Assembly: GCF_047495875.1 (NCBI RefSeq) | Contig: NC_092472.1 | Span: 1,696,349 to 1,760,348, forward strand | Direction of reading: 5' to 3' | DNA from: Pithys albifrons albifrons | Taxonomy: Eukaryota > Chordata > Aves > Passeriformes > Thamnophilidae | DNA length: 64,000 nucleotides | In this document: positions 25,346-38,236 of the stretch, one piece after another | Layout of the letters: every line of letters starts with the position of its first letter | Position numbering within the stretch: the stretch's first letter is position 1 | Notes under the pieces: model-generated | Seen by the model: the letters and a program-made list of their open reading frames with translations, nothing else | Databases searched by the model: none | Told to the model about the DNA's origin: nothing | Translations under genes and position numbers: made by a program

Positions 25346-25794
25346 CTGAGGAGGAAGGAGAGCCCATGGAGCTGCTCCAAGGACAAAGCCAAGAGCACTG
25401 TCACAAGCCTACAGAGCACTGGGAGAACAGGCTGAGAGAAACTGGGAGATGCGAGGCTGAAAAAGCCACTGCATGGATTTTAAGATGTGGCCTGGGAAGG
25501 AACAGGTCAGTATCTCCCACTGGATGCTCGGGAAGAGGGAAGTTCATTGTTCCTGTTAAAGCTTCCAAGCTCCACCCCCCACAAGGGACTGTGACAGGGA
25601 GACAAGAGCAGGGTATTACATGCAACCAAGCTGAAAGTTTTAAGAACAAGAAATGGAAATGTGTAGAAAAGAACCTTTTCTAAGAAGCCCAAAGAACTTG
25701 TGAGAGTCTAAACAAGGATGAAAAAACCTAAGCAGAGTTTTAGAAGAGAGATAAAATGATCTTTGTAAAAAAAGTGAAAGAAAAAAGAAAAGGG

Positions 25795-26385
25795 ACTGGA
25801 GCACAAGTGCTGTGGGGAGAGGCTGAGGGAGCTGGGGGTGTTCAGCCTGGAGAAGAGGAGGCTCAGAGGTGACCTCAGCACTGTCTGGAACTGCCTGAAG
25901 GGAAGTTCTGGCCAGGTGGGGGTTGGTCTCTTCTCCCAGGCACTCAGCAATAGGACAAGGGGGCACAATGGGCTCAAGCTCTGCCAGGGGAAATTGAAGT
26001 TGGAGATCAGGAAAAAATTCTTTGCAGAGAGAGTGCTCAGGGATTGGAATGGGCTGCCCAGAGAGGGGGTGGATTCCCCATCCCTGGAAGTTTTTAACCT
26101 GAGCTTGGCCGTGGCACTGAGTGCCATGATCTGGTAAAGGGACTGGAGTTGGACCAAGGGTTGGACTTGATGATCTCGGAGGTCTTTTCCAACCCAATCA
26201 GTTCTGTGATTCTGTGGATGTGACACTGAGTGAGAATCCACCACGTCTTGATCCAACCCCACTGTGATCACCAGCCCAGGGCACTCCATGCCCTGGGCTG
26301 GTGATCACAGTGGGGTTGGATCAAGGATTGGACTTGATGATCTCAAAGTTCTTTTCCAATCCAATCCATTCTATGATTCTATCTA
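25795..26385 (+). mobile_element. CR1 LINE 3' end with composite palindromic tail, plus orientation
   Basis: The ORF2 C-terminus is readable: [16 protein letters not shown], then [21 protein letters not shown] sequence, then [17 protein letters not shown], before the stop after MIW at 26137. The first tail ends GTTCTGTGATTCTGTGGATG at about 26220. A spacer, a palindrome (about 26250-26330) and a second tail ending CCATTCTATGATTCTATC at about 26381 follow. The ORF is only the last 100 codons of the reverse transcriptase polyprotein and has no start of its own. Confidence 0.9.
26250..26328. repeat. Palindrome between two CR1 tails (third locus copy)
   Basis: TTGATCCAACCCCACTGTGA, then TCACCAGCCCAGGGCACTC, is mirrored by ATGCCCTGGGCTGGTGATCA and CAGTGGGGTTGGATCAA. 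Arms are perfect over more than 30 bp with a 5-bp centre. Confidence 0.93.
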
Positions 26386-27831
26386 ATAATTCGTTCCCAA
26401 GAACTGTTTCATCACATCCTGCATCATGCAATAATTCCAAGTGATGTCTGGGCTCTCCTGCTGCTCAGTGATCAGCCTCAGTTCACAGTGAGATGTTCAC
26501 TCCCAGAGCCCTGCACGGCCTGACGGTGCTCCCAGAGCCATTTCCCAAATCACTGTGACAAAACAGGCCCAAATCCCTGCAATGCTCCCCGAGGATGAAG
26601 CCATGGAAGGGCTGTATCCACAGGGCTGCATCACACAACTGGCAACAGAACCAGCTCCCCAAAGCCCTAAATAAGAGACCAGAATGGTTTTAATTCTGCA
26701 GTCAAATCCGTATCAGAGCAGATGAAAGTGGGAGCTGTTGGAGTCCATGTGTGTTCATAAAGGGAGCTCCTTGGTCCAAAAACATTATTAAAGATAAATA
26801 AGGAGTTAAAAATAAGACCTGGGGACCTACAGTAGTTTCAAGTATTAGGAACTGGCATTTAATAAATGCTTCTCATTGCAAGAGTAACAAGTGATATAAG
26901 GGCCAAGGACTTTATTTCCAAATAATACCAATGACACTGAAAGTCAGAATAGATGAGTGCAAACTTCAAATCCACAAATAGGAATATTTTTAATAAGTTA
27001 CCTGCCTCTCCTCTCCATTTACTAACAGCCTATAGAATGCAGAAAGTAAATGTTTTTCCAGAAAACTACAGGAATTATGAAGGTATTGACTGTGCATAAA
27101 AACCCCACAGAACACAAATATTATTAGTGGACAACAAACACCCCCTCATCTGTCAGAGGGATCTGTTTAATGTTACAGCCTGATTTTAGAAGAGACTCAT
27201 TAGGTTTCATAATTAACAACACCATGGAGGACAAGAGGGTTTGCAAGAGCAAATGGACTCTCTGCCTTCTTCTCTTAGATGGGTGGCAAATGACTCCTGA
27301 AACCTTCCTGCTGGAAAAAGCACCAAGGCTGAACAAAAGTTTCCTGAGGAGACCCTACAAGGCCCCCAGTCCTGACACTGTCCTTGCCTCTCTCTGGCCT
27401 GTTCACTGACAGCACCACACACACCACACAGAAAACAGACACAGCTCCCAGATAAGGTCTGCCAATCACACAAGAGCTTCTCCATCTCCCTTCCTGCACT
27501 TCCTACTAATCATCATTACCCTAATTGATGTGTGCTACAGAACCAAGACCCATCTATGCCCCACCTGATATATATGTGGGCTTCAAGCTCAAGAAACAAT
27601 GAAGAGCAAGCCATGGTTCTAAAAATAAAAAATGGGGGAAAGCAGCTGGTGCCACTTTCACTTCCAAGTTCCCTTTCTGCTATCACAGTCACACACCCAG
27701 AAGGAGAACTTAAAAAAATAAATTCTCCACAGACCCTTCCAAAAGTCTCAAAACCTCTTGTGGCTGCAGTTCTACAAAATCAATCAGAACTTAATAGAAA
27801 GAAAAAAGCCTTCATTTTGGAGCAATAATTC

Positions 27832-28215
27832 ACAGGCTCATGGAATATGCTGAGCTGGAAGGGACCCACAAGGATCATCCAGTCCAACCCCTGCCCCTGC
27901 ACAGGACCAGCCCCAACAGTCCACCCTGTGCCCCAGAGCATCATCCAAACCCTCCTGGAGCTCTGGCAGCCTTGGGGCTGTGCCCACTGCCCTGGGGAGC
28001 CTGGTCAGTGCCCACCACCCTCTGGGGGAAGAGCCTTTTCCTGAGATCCAACCTGACCCTGCCCTGACACAGCTCCAGCCATTCCCTGGGTGCTGTCCCT
28101 GGTCACACAGAGCAGAGATTGGAGCTGCCCCCAGGAGGAGCTGCAGACCCTGGTGAGGTCTCCCCTCAGTCCCCTCATCCCCAGCTGAACACACCAAGTG
28201 CCCTCAGCCACTGAT
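27832..28215 (-). mobile_element. CR1 tail fragment, minus orientation
   Basis: CATGGAATATGCTGAGCTGG, AAGGGACCCACAAGGATCAT, CCAGTCCAACCCCTGCCCCT, GCCTTTTCCTGAGATCCAAC and GTGAGGTCTCCCCTCAGTCC occur in CR1 order, ending near CACCAAGTGCCCTCAGCCAC. It belongs to a subfamily distinct from the one at 61 kb. Confidence 0.8.
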
Positions 28216-30385
28216 TCAACCCAACAAAGCCCACTGTCCACCCCACTAAGTGACAAACCTCCCAGGCCTGCTTAGGACATTTATTCCTCTAATTCCCTGG
28301 ACACCCATGAGGAGGGCACAGCCAGCACCAAGCACAGGCAGGGGCCAAAGCCCCAGTGCAATCCTCACAGTCACTCCAGTGCCAGGGGCTGGGCACACAC
28401 ACACAGCTGTTCTCTGCACACACTGAGCTCCCCCAGCCTCCCAACCCCACCGGCCTCAGCACTGCAGGGATGTACCTGATCACTGAAACTTGTTAGCCCT
28501 GAGAACTGGTGATAGCACACAGCTAGAAATGTGCTGGGAGTGTGGAATCCCCACAGGCACAGGGAGCAGGAAAGGCTCACACAAATTAACTGGTACTTCA
28601 ACATGGTTCCCATGAAAACTGACAGAGCTGTAACAAGGCCTGAAAACAAGGCAGGATTCAGGAACCTTTCCAAGTGACACATTCTGACAAAACAGCTGCC
28701 TGAGCTCTGGGTTTTAATTATATGACACCACATCTGTTTGATAACAGGTTTTCAAAAACCTCATGTATGAAGCAGCACGTTCACGAACAAACAGGTTTGT
28801 ATTTTTTCCTGTAATCAGTATTATCAACAGAGGTTTGTAATACAACATATTCTGCATCAATTAATCACCTCCCAGCCTGGAGACCATCTCTGGCCACCCC
28901 ACCAGACCCCCAACATCACCATCCAGCTTAAAATCAACCATGACCACTGCTAAAACATTCTGAGATGCTCCCTGGCCACTGACAGAGAAGATCCTGTAAG
29001 AAAAAGAAATTCAGAATTCCCACTGTAACCAAGTTTTATTTGACTTTTCCAGGGAGGGGGCCAATGCTGAGGATCAGAAAAAGGGAGCAGGAAGATCTTG
29101 CAAATATTCCAAAGACAGACACCAAACCTCAGTGACTTTGCCCTGGCATAACCACAGGCACTTTCTATAACCATTATTTGGCCACGAGAGAAGATTAATG
29201 TCTATAAATCTGAGCTACCCCTCTATGTGTTCATCTCACTCACGGGGCTTTTTCCTTTCTTTGAACACTATTTCCAAATTGGAAATATAAAACATTCAAA
29301 CAGAAGACCATTTTCATTTTAACAGAAATTTTGAAGGAATTTCTCACTCTGAAATGGCAATTTGCTGGAACTCAAGTGACCACATTTTGCAGGTAGGAGG
29401 AGAAGTTCTGAAATGAGGGTGCTCTGCAATGTAAGACATTTGTGTTCTCCAGTGGCTGAACTCAAATGGAGCGATAAAACTCAATTGTTTGTTTCCGTTC
29501 ACAAAAGCAGTTCCTTTTAAGTACTCATTTTGTACATTTGAAAGACTGAACACTGAACAATGCTATTATGTTATAAAATATACTAATGTTAAATAATCAT
29601 TGTGCTCTGCCAAAAAATGTTACGTTACAAACACTTGACTGTCACAGTTACTGCAGGTTGGGCACTTTCTTTCCAAGGTAAATCCCCAGCAGTTCAGAGC
29701 TGTTAACTGGTACCAAAAGCTCCTTTTTTAACATATTCAATCCCTCCCAAACCAGTGAAGAAACAGCAGCAATTCCCCATCTATAAATTACACAGGCTCA
29801 GCTCCAACAGCTTACCAGAAGAAAAACAACAGAGAACTGAGGATTCAGTGGCTTTCTATGCAGAGTAACCCCTCTCCCTTCACTGCTTACAAGTTTAAAA
29901 GCTCACTGAACAGGGCAACCCAAGGGCCCAGCACTCCACGCTCACGGTCTGCATTCCCACACGTGCAGAGACTCAGGTACAGCTACACCAACACCACACT
30001 CGGGAGCAAATAAAACGTTTACCCTTTCCAGATGAAATCACACAAATATCACAGGCTAGTCAGTTCATTGCAATTTAAGAGAAATGGCAAAGCTCATCAT
30101 GTCATTTTTAAATTAAACAAGAAAGCAAAACGTGGCAGGCAACATGCAGACTATGCTACTCATATCAGAACTTGAGTAAACAGGCAATAAAACACACCCA
30201 CCCCCATCTGAGGCACAGAGAGCCCTTAAGAGTCACTCCTGCAATGCAGTTAAGGAGAGGATTTCAGAAAAGGATGCACAACAAACATTTAGCAGACTTA
30301 ACAATTGGATTAAACAGAGTCCTGCGAGTTTAAGACAAGTTCAAAGCATAGGCATAACATTTACAACAAGAAAGAAGAAAGGCAC

Positions 30386-30487
30386 CTGGAGACATCTGAC
30401 ACTGGGCATGCTCTGCAGGCATCTCAGTGCGCACATGCTCTCTACCAGGTTGGAGCAGCCTAGCCACAAAGACCTTGGCACAGAACA
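30386..30487 (-). CDS. FBXW11: FBXW11 alternative in-frame exon (34 codons, [11 protein letters not shown]...)
   Basis: On the minus strand this 102-bp exon begins after a good acceptor (pyrimidine-rich tract ending CCCTGCAG) and reads [11 protein letters not shown], then [14 protein letters not shown], then SMPSVRCLQ, before a GT donor (CAG|GTGCCT). It matches the segment that in mammalian FBXW11 follows MEPDSVIEDKTIELM in the longest isoform, with small substitutions near the middle. It is a multiple of three in phase 0, so inclusion or skipping keeps the frame. The donor is weak beyond the GT, which fits regulated inclusion (inference). BTRC has a related but clearly different segment, which supports FBXW11. 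The exon lies about 20 kb downstream of exon 1 and about 25 kb upstream of the next cassette. The segment precedes the D domain, F-box and WD40 repeats and has no catalytic role that I know. Confidence 0.93.
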
Positions 30488-30840
30488 CTGCAGGGTGACA
30501 AAAAGGAAGGAAGAGAAGAAGCAGTTAGAGGCCACAACAAATCACTCAAGGCAGGCAACTCATTAGTAAGTTAACGTGGGTGCTTATCTATGTTATGTCT
30601 ACATCAATGCAAGGTTGGTGGCCAAGGGTGAAATAACCCCTGAAGATCTTGTGCAAAGAGGAGTCAGCTCATCCCTCTGTCCTGCCCAGGACCAGCCACC
30701 CCTCTGCCCTGAGCTGATTTCCCTCATTTGGAACCTCTTGGGTTTAGTGCCCAGATGAACACCTTAACTCCCTCCCAGCAGCACAGGAACTGTCCCAGTT
30801 GGGTCCCACAGGGCCAGGGCTCTGGGCCAGGGCCCTCACC

Positions 30841-31286
30841 CAGCACAGGGACTGGGACACCCAGGCCCGACAGGATCTGTCCCTCACCCAGCACAGGGAC
30901 ACTCTGGGACACCCAGGCCAGACAGGATCTGTCCCTCACCCAGCACAGGGACTGGGACACCCAGGCCCGACAGGATCTGTCCCTCACCCAGCACAGGGAC
31001 ACTCTGGGACACCCAGGCCAGCCGGGATCTGTCCCTCACCCAGCACAGGGACTGCGACACCCAGGCCAGACAGGATCTGTCCCTCACCCAGCACAGGGAC
31101 TGGGACACCCAGGCCAGCTGGGATCTGTCCCTCACCCAGCACAGGGACTGGGACACCCAGGCCAGCCGGGATCTGTCCCTCACCCAGCACAGGGACTGGG
31201 ACACCCAGGCCAGCCGGGATCTGTCCCTCACCCAGCACAGGGACTGGGACACCCAGGCCAGCCAGGATCTGTCCCTCACCCAGCAC
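30841..31286. repeat. 48/52-bp minisatellite, about 10 units
   Basis: CAGCACAGGGAC recurs at 30841, 30889, 30941, 30989, 31041, 31089, 31137, 31185, 31233 and 31281. Spacing is 48 bp, or 52 bp where ACTC is inserted (GGGACACTCTGGGAC). The rest of the unit is CACCCAGGCCAGCCGGGATC and TGTCCCT. It starts some 350 bp upstream (in FBXW11 sense) of the 34-codon exon. Confidence 0.96.
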
Positions 31287-33821
31287 AACTTCAGCTGCTT
31301 TTTTGGGGTTACTGAGCATCTTCCTTGATCAATCCAAATTAACAGTGCTGGATCAAAGCTACACACCCATTTCCAAATGCTCTTTGCAGAGAATGCAGTA
31401 ACTGGACAAGAGAACCACAAATATCATGTGTAAAAAATTGTCAGATTTTTCAGTTCTTTACTGTTATTTCATTAAGAGTGTGTCATTGTCAATGTATCTC
31501 AATACAGTGTTGCTGCTGCCTTGTTTTCCCCTCCCTGGGTTTTCTAAGGGTCCTGTCTGTGCACAAGTCCCCAGAGTGGGCTCCAAAAAGGGACAAAGGG
31601 GCAGGAGGTTCCCCTTAGGGTGGCAAGTCTTGAGAATGAACGTGGAGGAGCTTTGGGAATTAAGGTCTGGCACTCCCCACTGTCTCAGCTTTCCCACAGT
31701 ATTTGTGGTGCTTTATCCCAACAGCAGAGCCAACATCCATGTCTGAGGTTCCAGACCCTGTGCCGGGACAGTGACAAAAATGGGAGTGTTTCACAGAGAG
31801 GAACCACCCTGAAGTTCACACTGCCAGACCAAGCTCTGCTCAGTGAAGGTGCATGGTATCCTGATAAACTGGGGGAAAACTTTGGAATTATCAGTTGAAG
31901 ACACCCTAAAGCCAAATTACACCCTGACTACATTTATCACTCATATCACCACCCAGGCAGAAAGAACCAGGCTTAACTACCAGACTCCCCACTGCTGACA
32001 GGAGAAGTTGGGAAAAGTTTGGAAATAATTTTTGGGGTTTTTTTCTGAAGCTAAAGAAATGGGATGCAGAGAGAGTCCCCAAACCTTTTATAGCTCCATG
32101 ATACCATTTCCCAGTTCCTTCTGAGGACAGAGCAGTACATACACCAGAGAAATTTGGGGAAAAGTCTTCAATTCCTCACCATCAAGCAGTGCACAAACCC
32201 AGCTCCAACACCTGGCACAGACTGAGCTTCCACTATTTTTCATGCTGGCTTCCAATTTAGTTACAACAAACACCAGATCTTGAGAAGAAAAACCCCACTC
32301 AGGTCAAAGCTGAAAGTGGAACAAGCAGAGGTGAAGCCTTGGGAAAAGCAGCTTGTGCCAGGAACAAGGAGGGGGAGAGAGCCCAGAGCACCAGAAGGGG
32401 TTAGAAACTAATTTATTTCATGTCTTAGGAATAAAAGGAAGTGTGGTATTTCCATCTCCATGCTAAGGAGAGAAATTAAAGCAGGAACACCAAAAGAATG
32501 CCCCCACCAGCATCAAAACACACTGGAATTCTCTCTCCTCTTATCCAGCAGGAAGGTGGAGATCCCACATGGATATCCTGTGCTGTGCACTCGTCATGGG
32601 AAGAGTGGGTGCATGTATTGTATGTGGGGCAAAACCAGACATATGTATGTTATATTCTATTATTCTTTCTTCAATAGCAAAATAAATGAGCTTTCTATTG
32701 CTAAAAGTTTCTCAGGTAAAGTTTAGAGAAATGTGAGTTTGCATTTAGCTGTCAAGTAATTAATCCAGTCTATCTGTAATTACTTTGCAGTAATTTACTG
32801 GGACACACCTTCACACAAACACCTGAAATTTGCTTGTCAGAGCTGTTCTAACACAGCCAGCCAGTGACAACAGGGAAACTGCCCTAATTTCAGCAAGACA
32901 CCAAAAGGAGGCTTTCACATTTCTAGAGGGATGGGTTGTACTGTTGAAATCCTCTGATAGATATTGAATATACAGACCTTTTACTGGTCTGTTGCTTCAA
33001 AATAAGAGTGCATCATTCAAGGAACTTCTTTTCCAGTCTGTTTCATCATTTAATCTTATTTGGCACAATACCTGTATGGTGTTTCTGCAACACTGAACCA
33101 TCAAAATTCAGGGTACCACTGCAGGTATTTGTTAAAGCCCACAGAAAATGCTGCAATTTTAAACATACAGATCTGGTAAAAAAAAATTCATTCTGCTCAC
33201 GTGACTTAGTAAAAATCATTGATCAAAAACCACAGCAAACTGCTCTCCTAAGATGTTCAGATCAGGAGCACAAAACTGATATAATGTTTATAATGAATCT
33301 ACACCTGTAGGTGTCCATAAATAATAAGCCAGAAATCACTAGTTTAGGTTGTTAGACTGGTTTTCCTTTCATGAACTATTCCACCTAAATAAGCTGAATT
33401 TACTTAGGAGAAAGAAGGGTAACTTGAGAACAATTTTTTAAATCTAATTTAAGATACATGAGACACCAAGGCCACTTCCAGGCCAAGTTTAGGCCACACA
33501 GGATTACAAAACCCTGAAAGAAAGGCTTTGTAAAGCTCTCTGGCCACTTTGCTGCAGCAATGGCACTGCCCAGCACTACAAATGAAATTCTGTCCCATTT
33601 CACACGGAAGCAGAAGGTGCAGATCTGTGTGTGTGTTCCTGCCATGCCACTGCCTGACCTGCCTGCCCAGGCACTTCAGGAACAGCAGCTGCAGAGTCTG
33701 CCACAGACCCAGCCTGGCTGGCAGAGCCCGAAACCAGCCCTCATTTCCCCTGCCCTTCCTCAGGGTCCCGGGGGGAGCAGCAGGAGGGACTGGAGTGTGC
33801 AGAGCTGTGAGGTCACCTGAG

Positions 33822-35457
33822 GGCAAGGAGGGGCTGGGGCTGCAGGGCACACACACACAGAGGGGCTGGGGCTGGGGTTGCAGGGCAAGGAGGGGCTGGG
33901 GCTGCAGGGCACACACACACACACACACAGGGGCTGGGGCTGCAGGGCACACACACACACACACACAGGGGGCTGGGGCTGCAGGGCAAGGAGGGGCTGG
34001 GGCTGCAGGGCACACACACACACACACACAGGGGGCTGGGGCTGCAGGGCAAGGAGGGGCTGGGGCTGCAGGGCACACACACACACTCAGGGGCTGGGGC
34101 TGCAGGGCACACACACACACACTCAGGGGCTGGGGCTGCAGGGCACACACACACACAGGGGCTGGGGCTGCAGGGCACACACACACACACAGGGGCTGGG
34201 GCTGGGGCTGCAGGGCACACACACACACACTCAGGGGCTGGGGCTGCAGGGCACACACACACACACAGGGGCTGGGGCTGCAGGGCACACACACACACAG
34301 GGGCTGGGGCTGCAGGGCACACACACACACACACACACAGGGGCTGGGGCTGCAGGGCACACACACACTCAGGGGCTGGGGCTGGGGCTGCAGGACACAC
34401 ACACACACACTCAGGGGCTGGGGCTGCAGGGCACACACACACACACAGGGGCTGGGGCTGCAGGGCACACACACACACACACACAGGGGCTGGGGCTGCA
34501 GGGCACACACACACACACACTCAGGGGCTGGGGCTGCAGGGCACACACACACACACACACAGGGGGCTGGGGCTGCAGGGCACACACACACACACACACA
34601 GGGGGCTGGGGCTGCAGGGCACACACACACACACACACAGGGGGCTGGGGCTGCAGGGCACACACACACACACTCAGGGGCTGGGGCTGCAGGGCACACA
34701 CACACACAGGGGGGCTGGGGCTGCAGGGCACACACACACACACACACACACACAGGGGGGCTGGGGCTGCAGGGCACACACACACACACAGGGGCTGGGG
34801 CTGCAGGGCACACACACACACACAGGGGCTGGGGCTGCAGGGCACACACACACACACACACACTCAGGGGCTGGGGCTGCAGGGCGCACACACACACACA
34901 GGGGCTGGGGCTGCAGGGCACACACACACACACACAGGGGCTGGGGCTGCAGGGCACACACACACACACACACACTCAGGGGCTGGGGCTGCAGGGCGCA
35001 CACACACACACAGGGGCTGGGGCTGCAGGGCACACACACACACACACAGGGGCTGGGGCTGCAGGGCACACACACACACACACACACACTCAGGGGCTGG
35101 GGCTGCAGGGCACACACACACACACACACACACTCAGGGGCTGGGGCTGCAGGGCACACACACACACACACACACTGGGGGGCTGGGGCTGCAGGACACA
35201 CACACACACACAGGGGCTGGGGCTGCAGGGCACACACACACACACACGGGCTGGGGCTGGGGCTGCAGGACACACACACACACACACACGGGCTGGGGCT
35301 GCAGGGCACACACACACACACACGGGCTGGGGCTGGGGCTGCAGGACACACACACACACACACACGGGCTGGGGCTGCAGGGCACACACACACACAGGGG
35401 CTGGGGCTGCAGGGCACACACACACACACACACACACTCAGGGGCTGGGGCTGCAGG

Positions 35458-35490
<33 letters not shown>

Positions 35491-36063
35491 GGCTGGGGCT
35501 GCAGGGCACACACACACACACACAGGGGCTGGGGCTGCAGGACACACACACACACACACAGGGGCTGGGGCTGCAGGACACACACACAGGGGGGCTGGGG
35601 CTGGGGCTGCAGGGCACACACACACACACACAGGGGCTGGGGCTGCAGGGCACACACACACACACACAGGGGGGCTGGGGCTGCAGGGCACACACACACA
35701 CACACACAGGGGGGCTGGGGCTGCAGGGCACACACACACAGGGGGCTGGGGCTGCAGGGCACACACACACACACACACACAGGGGCTGGGGCTGCAGGGC
35801 ACACACACACACACACACAGGGGCTGGGGCTGCAGGGCACACACACACACACACACAGGGGCTGGGGCTGCAGGGCACACACACACACACACACAGGGGG
35901 CTGGGGCTGCAGGACACACACACTCAGGGGCTGGGGCTGCAGGGCACACACACACACACACACACACACAGGGGCTGGGGCTGCAGGACACACACACACA
36001 CAGGGGCTGGGGCTGCAGGGCACACACACACACACACACACACACAGGGGCTGGGGCTGCAGT

Positions 36064-36100
<37 letters not shown>

Positions 36101-36272
36101 GGCTGGGGCTGCAGGGCACACACACACACACACACACAGGGGGGCTGGGGCTGCAGGGCACACACACACAGGGGGCTGGGGCTGCAGGGCACACACACAC
36201 ACACACACAGGGGCTGGGGCTGCAGGGCACACACACACACACACACACACACACAGGGGCTGGGGCTGCAGG
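33822..36272. repeat. 2.4-kb composite minisatellite: GGGGCTGGGGCTGCAG plus (CA)n, about 66 units
   Basis: Each unit is a nearly invariant 16-mer, GGGGCTGGGGCTGCAG, followed by GG(CA)n with n from about 5 to 18, often ending TCAG or CAG. I count about 66 cores. Early units include four that have AAGGA instead of CA. Unit length varies in 2-bp steps from about 30 to 60 bp. The plus strand core is a potential G-quadruplex motif and the CA tracts are Z-DNA-prone. In FBXW11 sense it is CTGCAGCCCCAGCCCC alternating with (TG)n. Neither CA/TG runs nor the core contain stop codons, so very long open frames (up to 932 codons) span it on both strands. Confidence 0.98.
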
Positions 36273-37972
36273 CACAGAGGGAGCGATGCTGCAAGAGCAG
36301 AAAATCCCCCAGTCCAGACCCTACACTGGGAAGGAGTAACACTCTGATTTTATTGTCAGATGGTTGATTTTACTTCTACACACAAAGCCCCAGGAATTCC
36401 ATTTCAAGACTTAAGTTTCAACCTTGAATCTCAAACTTAAGCAGCCTATGTAAATGCTGCATTTGCATCCAAACCTGTGAATTCTCAGTAGAATCAATAA
36501 AAAAGGAACATGTCTCAGTGTCTTTCAATCTTAGATGCTAAGAACTTCTTACATTAATAGCAAAGCACAAAGCAGTGTTCATCCAACAACCAGCACTGGA
36601 GGTGGTAACTTCTAGGATGAAGATATCCAAAAATCCCTCTCAGGCCCTGAACCATCCCAAGTTTTCATTCCCTCTGGCCTTCTCCCAGGTTACAGCACTG
36701 CTGCCTTGTTAAAGCACTGAAAAACCCCAGAAACCATTTGTTTCAGTGCATCTAATATTAAAATGATGTCCCACAGAAATCCTCACACTTTTGTATCCCT
36801 TGGAAAAAAAAACAGTCACTCATTTATCCTATAAAGCTCATTAAGTTGCTCAACAATCAAGAATTACAGCATTTACATAACCAAGCCTTGTGCTGCAACT
36901 TCTATAAAGTATTAAAATTACAACCTCAGAATTTTGCGCTGCATTCATTTTATTGAGACAAGATAATTTAAGGAATCCAAATTTATTGGTATGTTTACAG
37001 CTTGGGAAATTTGGAGTTTAAGGCAAAAATATCTCTGTTTTGGAAAAACAGTTTCTAGACAGAGTCCCAAAGAGACTGGCAAAGAGGAGGCATTTTGGAA
37101 TTCCAAAGAAAAATACTGTAAACAAAATAAGGAGCTCGTTTACTCCATTTTTTTCCAAGAAGTATAGCTAATTATATTAATTCACTCCTCCTGCAGCAAC
37201 TTATTTCTTACACAGAAACTGGACATTAGAACCTAACAAGTCTTTCAAGCTGATAAATCCTAAGGTCTGAAAGGCTTTCCCAGCTTCCCTGTGCCAGCAG
37301 CCCAGCTCCTCAGCAAGGTTAGGTCGTGCTCTGGATGTCCATGGGGCCATAAACTGGTACTGGAACTGGCAAAAAAGGTACAACCAAGTACCCTGAACCT
37401 TCATTATGATTTTTTTCAGGTTTTTAGCTGCAAGAAACTCACGTGCCACTCAACATTGGCGACTTCCTGCTTAGTTTACTCTGATTTAGGCCTGGACCAA
37501 CAGAACTGATACTTCTTTATTTCCAATTGGCAACAGTTAATATTGATAAATCTGTGGGCTACCTGCTGCTATTTAAAGCCTCTCCATGCCTGGGGGCTCA
37601 GTCTGAAGCTGCACAAAAGGGGGCTCTGAAAGCAAACCTGGGTTTGAGGCAGTCTGACTGCCTGGGAAAGCCTCATGCTCCCAACTCACATTTAGTATCA
37701 CCCTCAGATCTCAGTTCCTCAAAAATCAGCACCGTAATACATAAAAACTGTAGATCAGTAACAGTTTCAAGGACTTCAGTGTTATTTTACACTGGGCAGG
37801 AACAGCTGCCAAGTGACATCCATCCCGTGTGCAGGCTGGGATGCCATCCAGCTCTCACCTGTGCTTTACTGAAAGTGATTTATTCCCACAGTGCCAGGCA
37901 GTGAATGGGCAGGAGTGCTGGGGGTGTGAGAGGGGGGAGCAGGGGGTGGGTGTGACTGGTGTGGGGCGTGCA

Positions 37973-38236
37973 GGGAGCCCCCACAGTGTCCCGGGACAGC
38001 CTGGAGGGAGCCCCCACAGTGTCCCGGGACAGCCTGGAGGGAGCCCCCACAGTGTCCCGGGACAGCCTGGAGGGAGCCCCCACAGTGTCCCGGGACAGCC
38101 TGGAGGGAGCCCCCACAGTGTCCCGGGACAGCCTGGAGGGAGCCCCCACAGTGTCCCGGGACAGCCTAGAGGGAGCCCCCACAGTGTCCCGGGACAGCCT
38201 GGAGGGAGCCCCCACAGTGTCCCGGGACAGCCGGGC
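37973..38236. repeat. 33-bp minisatellite, 8 copies
   Basis: There are eight 33-bp units beginning GGGAGCCCCCACAGTGTCCC and ending GGACAGCCTGGA. They are almost identical; one has CTAGA in place of CTGGA, and the last diverges at its end. The 11-residue peptide repeat predicted in one frame (EGAPTVSRDSL) is a repeat artefact. Confidence 0.97.

Larger units (their letters stand above)
5605..30385 (-). other. FBXW11: FBXW11 intron between the two alternative exons (24.8 kb), overview
   Basis: This intron is dominated by CR1 fragments and minisatellites, which are listed separately. The remaining stretches show no exon-like sequence that I can defend: 5605-7760, 8780-12230, 12930-13760, 14190-16115, 16690-17555, 18465-20790, 21560-24420, 26390-27830 and 28215-30385. 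Small open frames there (under about 150 codons) have no recognisable domains and overlap one another in several frames, as expected by chance. Confidence 0.7.

Noticed and set aside
24788..25435. Open frames of 131-180 codons on both strands with 17-residue repeats (VGIGHRVGS...)
   Set aside because: They are translations of the 51-bp minisatellite within a CR1 tail. The same peptides appear at 2.6 and 54.9 kb.
33549..36347. 932-codon plus-strand open frame and 400-530-codon minus-strand frames (HTHTH / CVCVC peptides)
   Set aside because: They exist in several frames on both strands of the CA/G-rich array, because the units contain no stop codons. The frame even changes phase with each (CA)n change. 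No conserved domain or sensible start.
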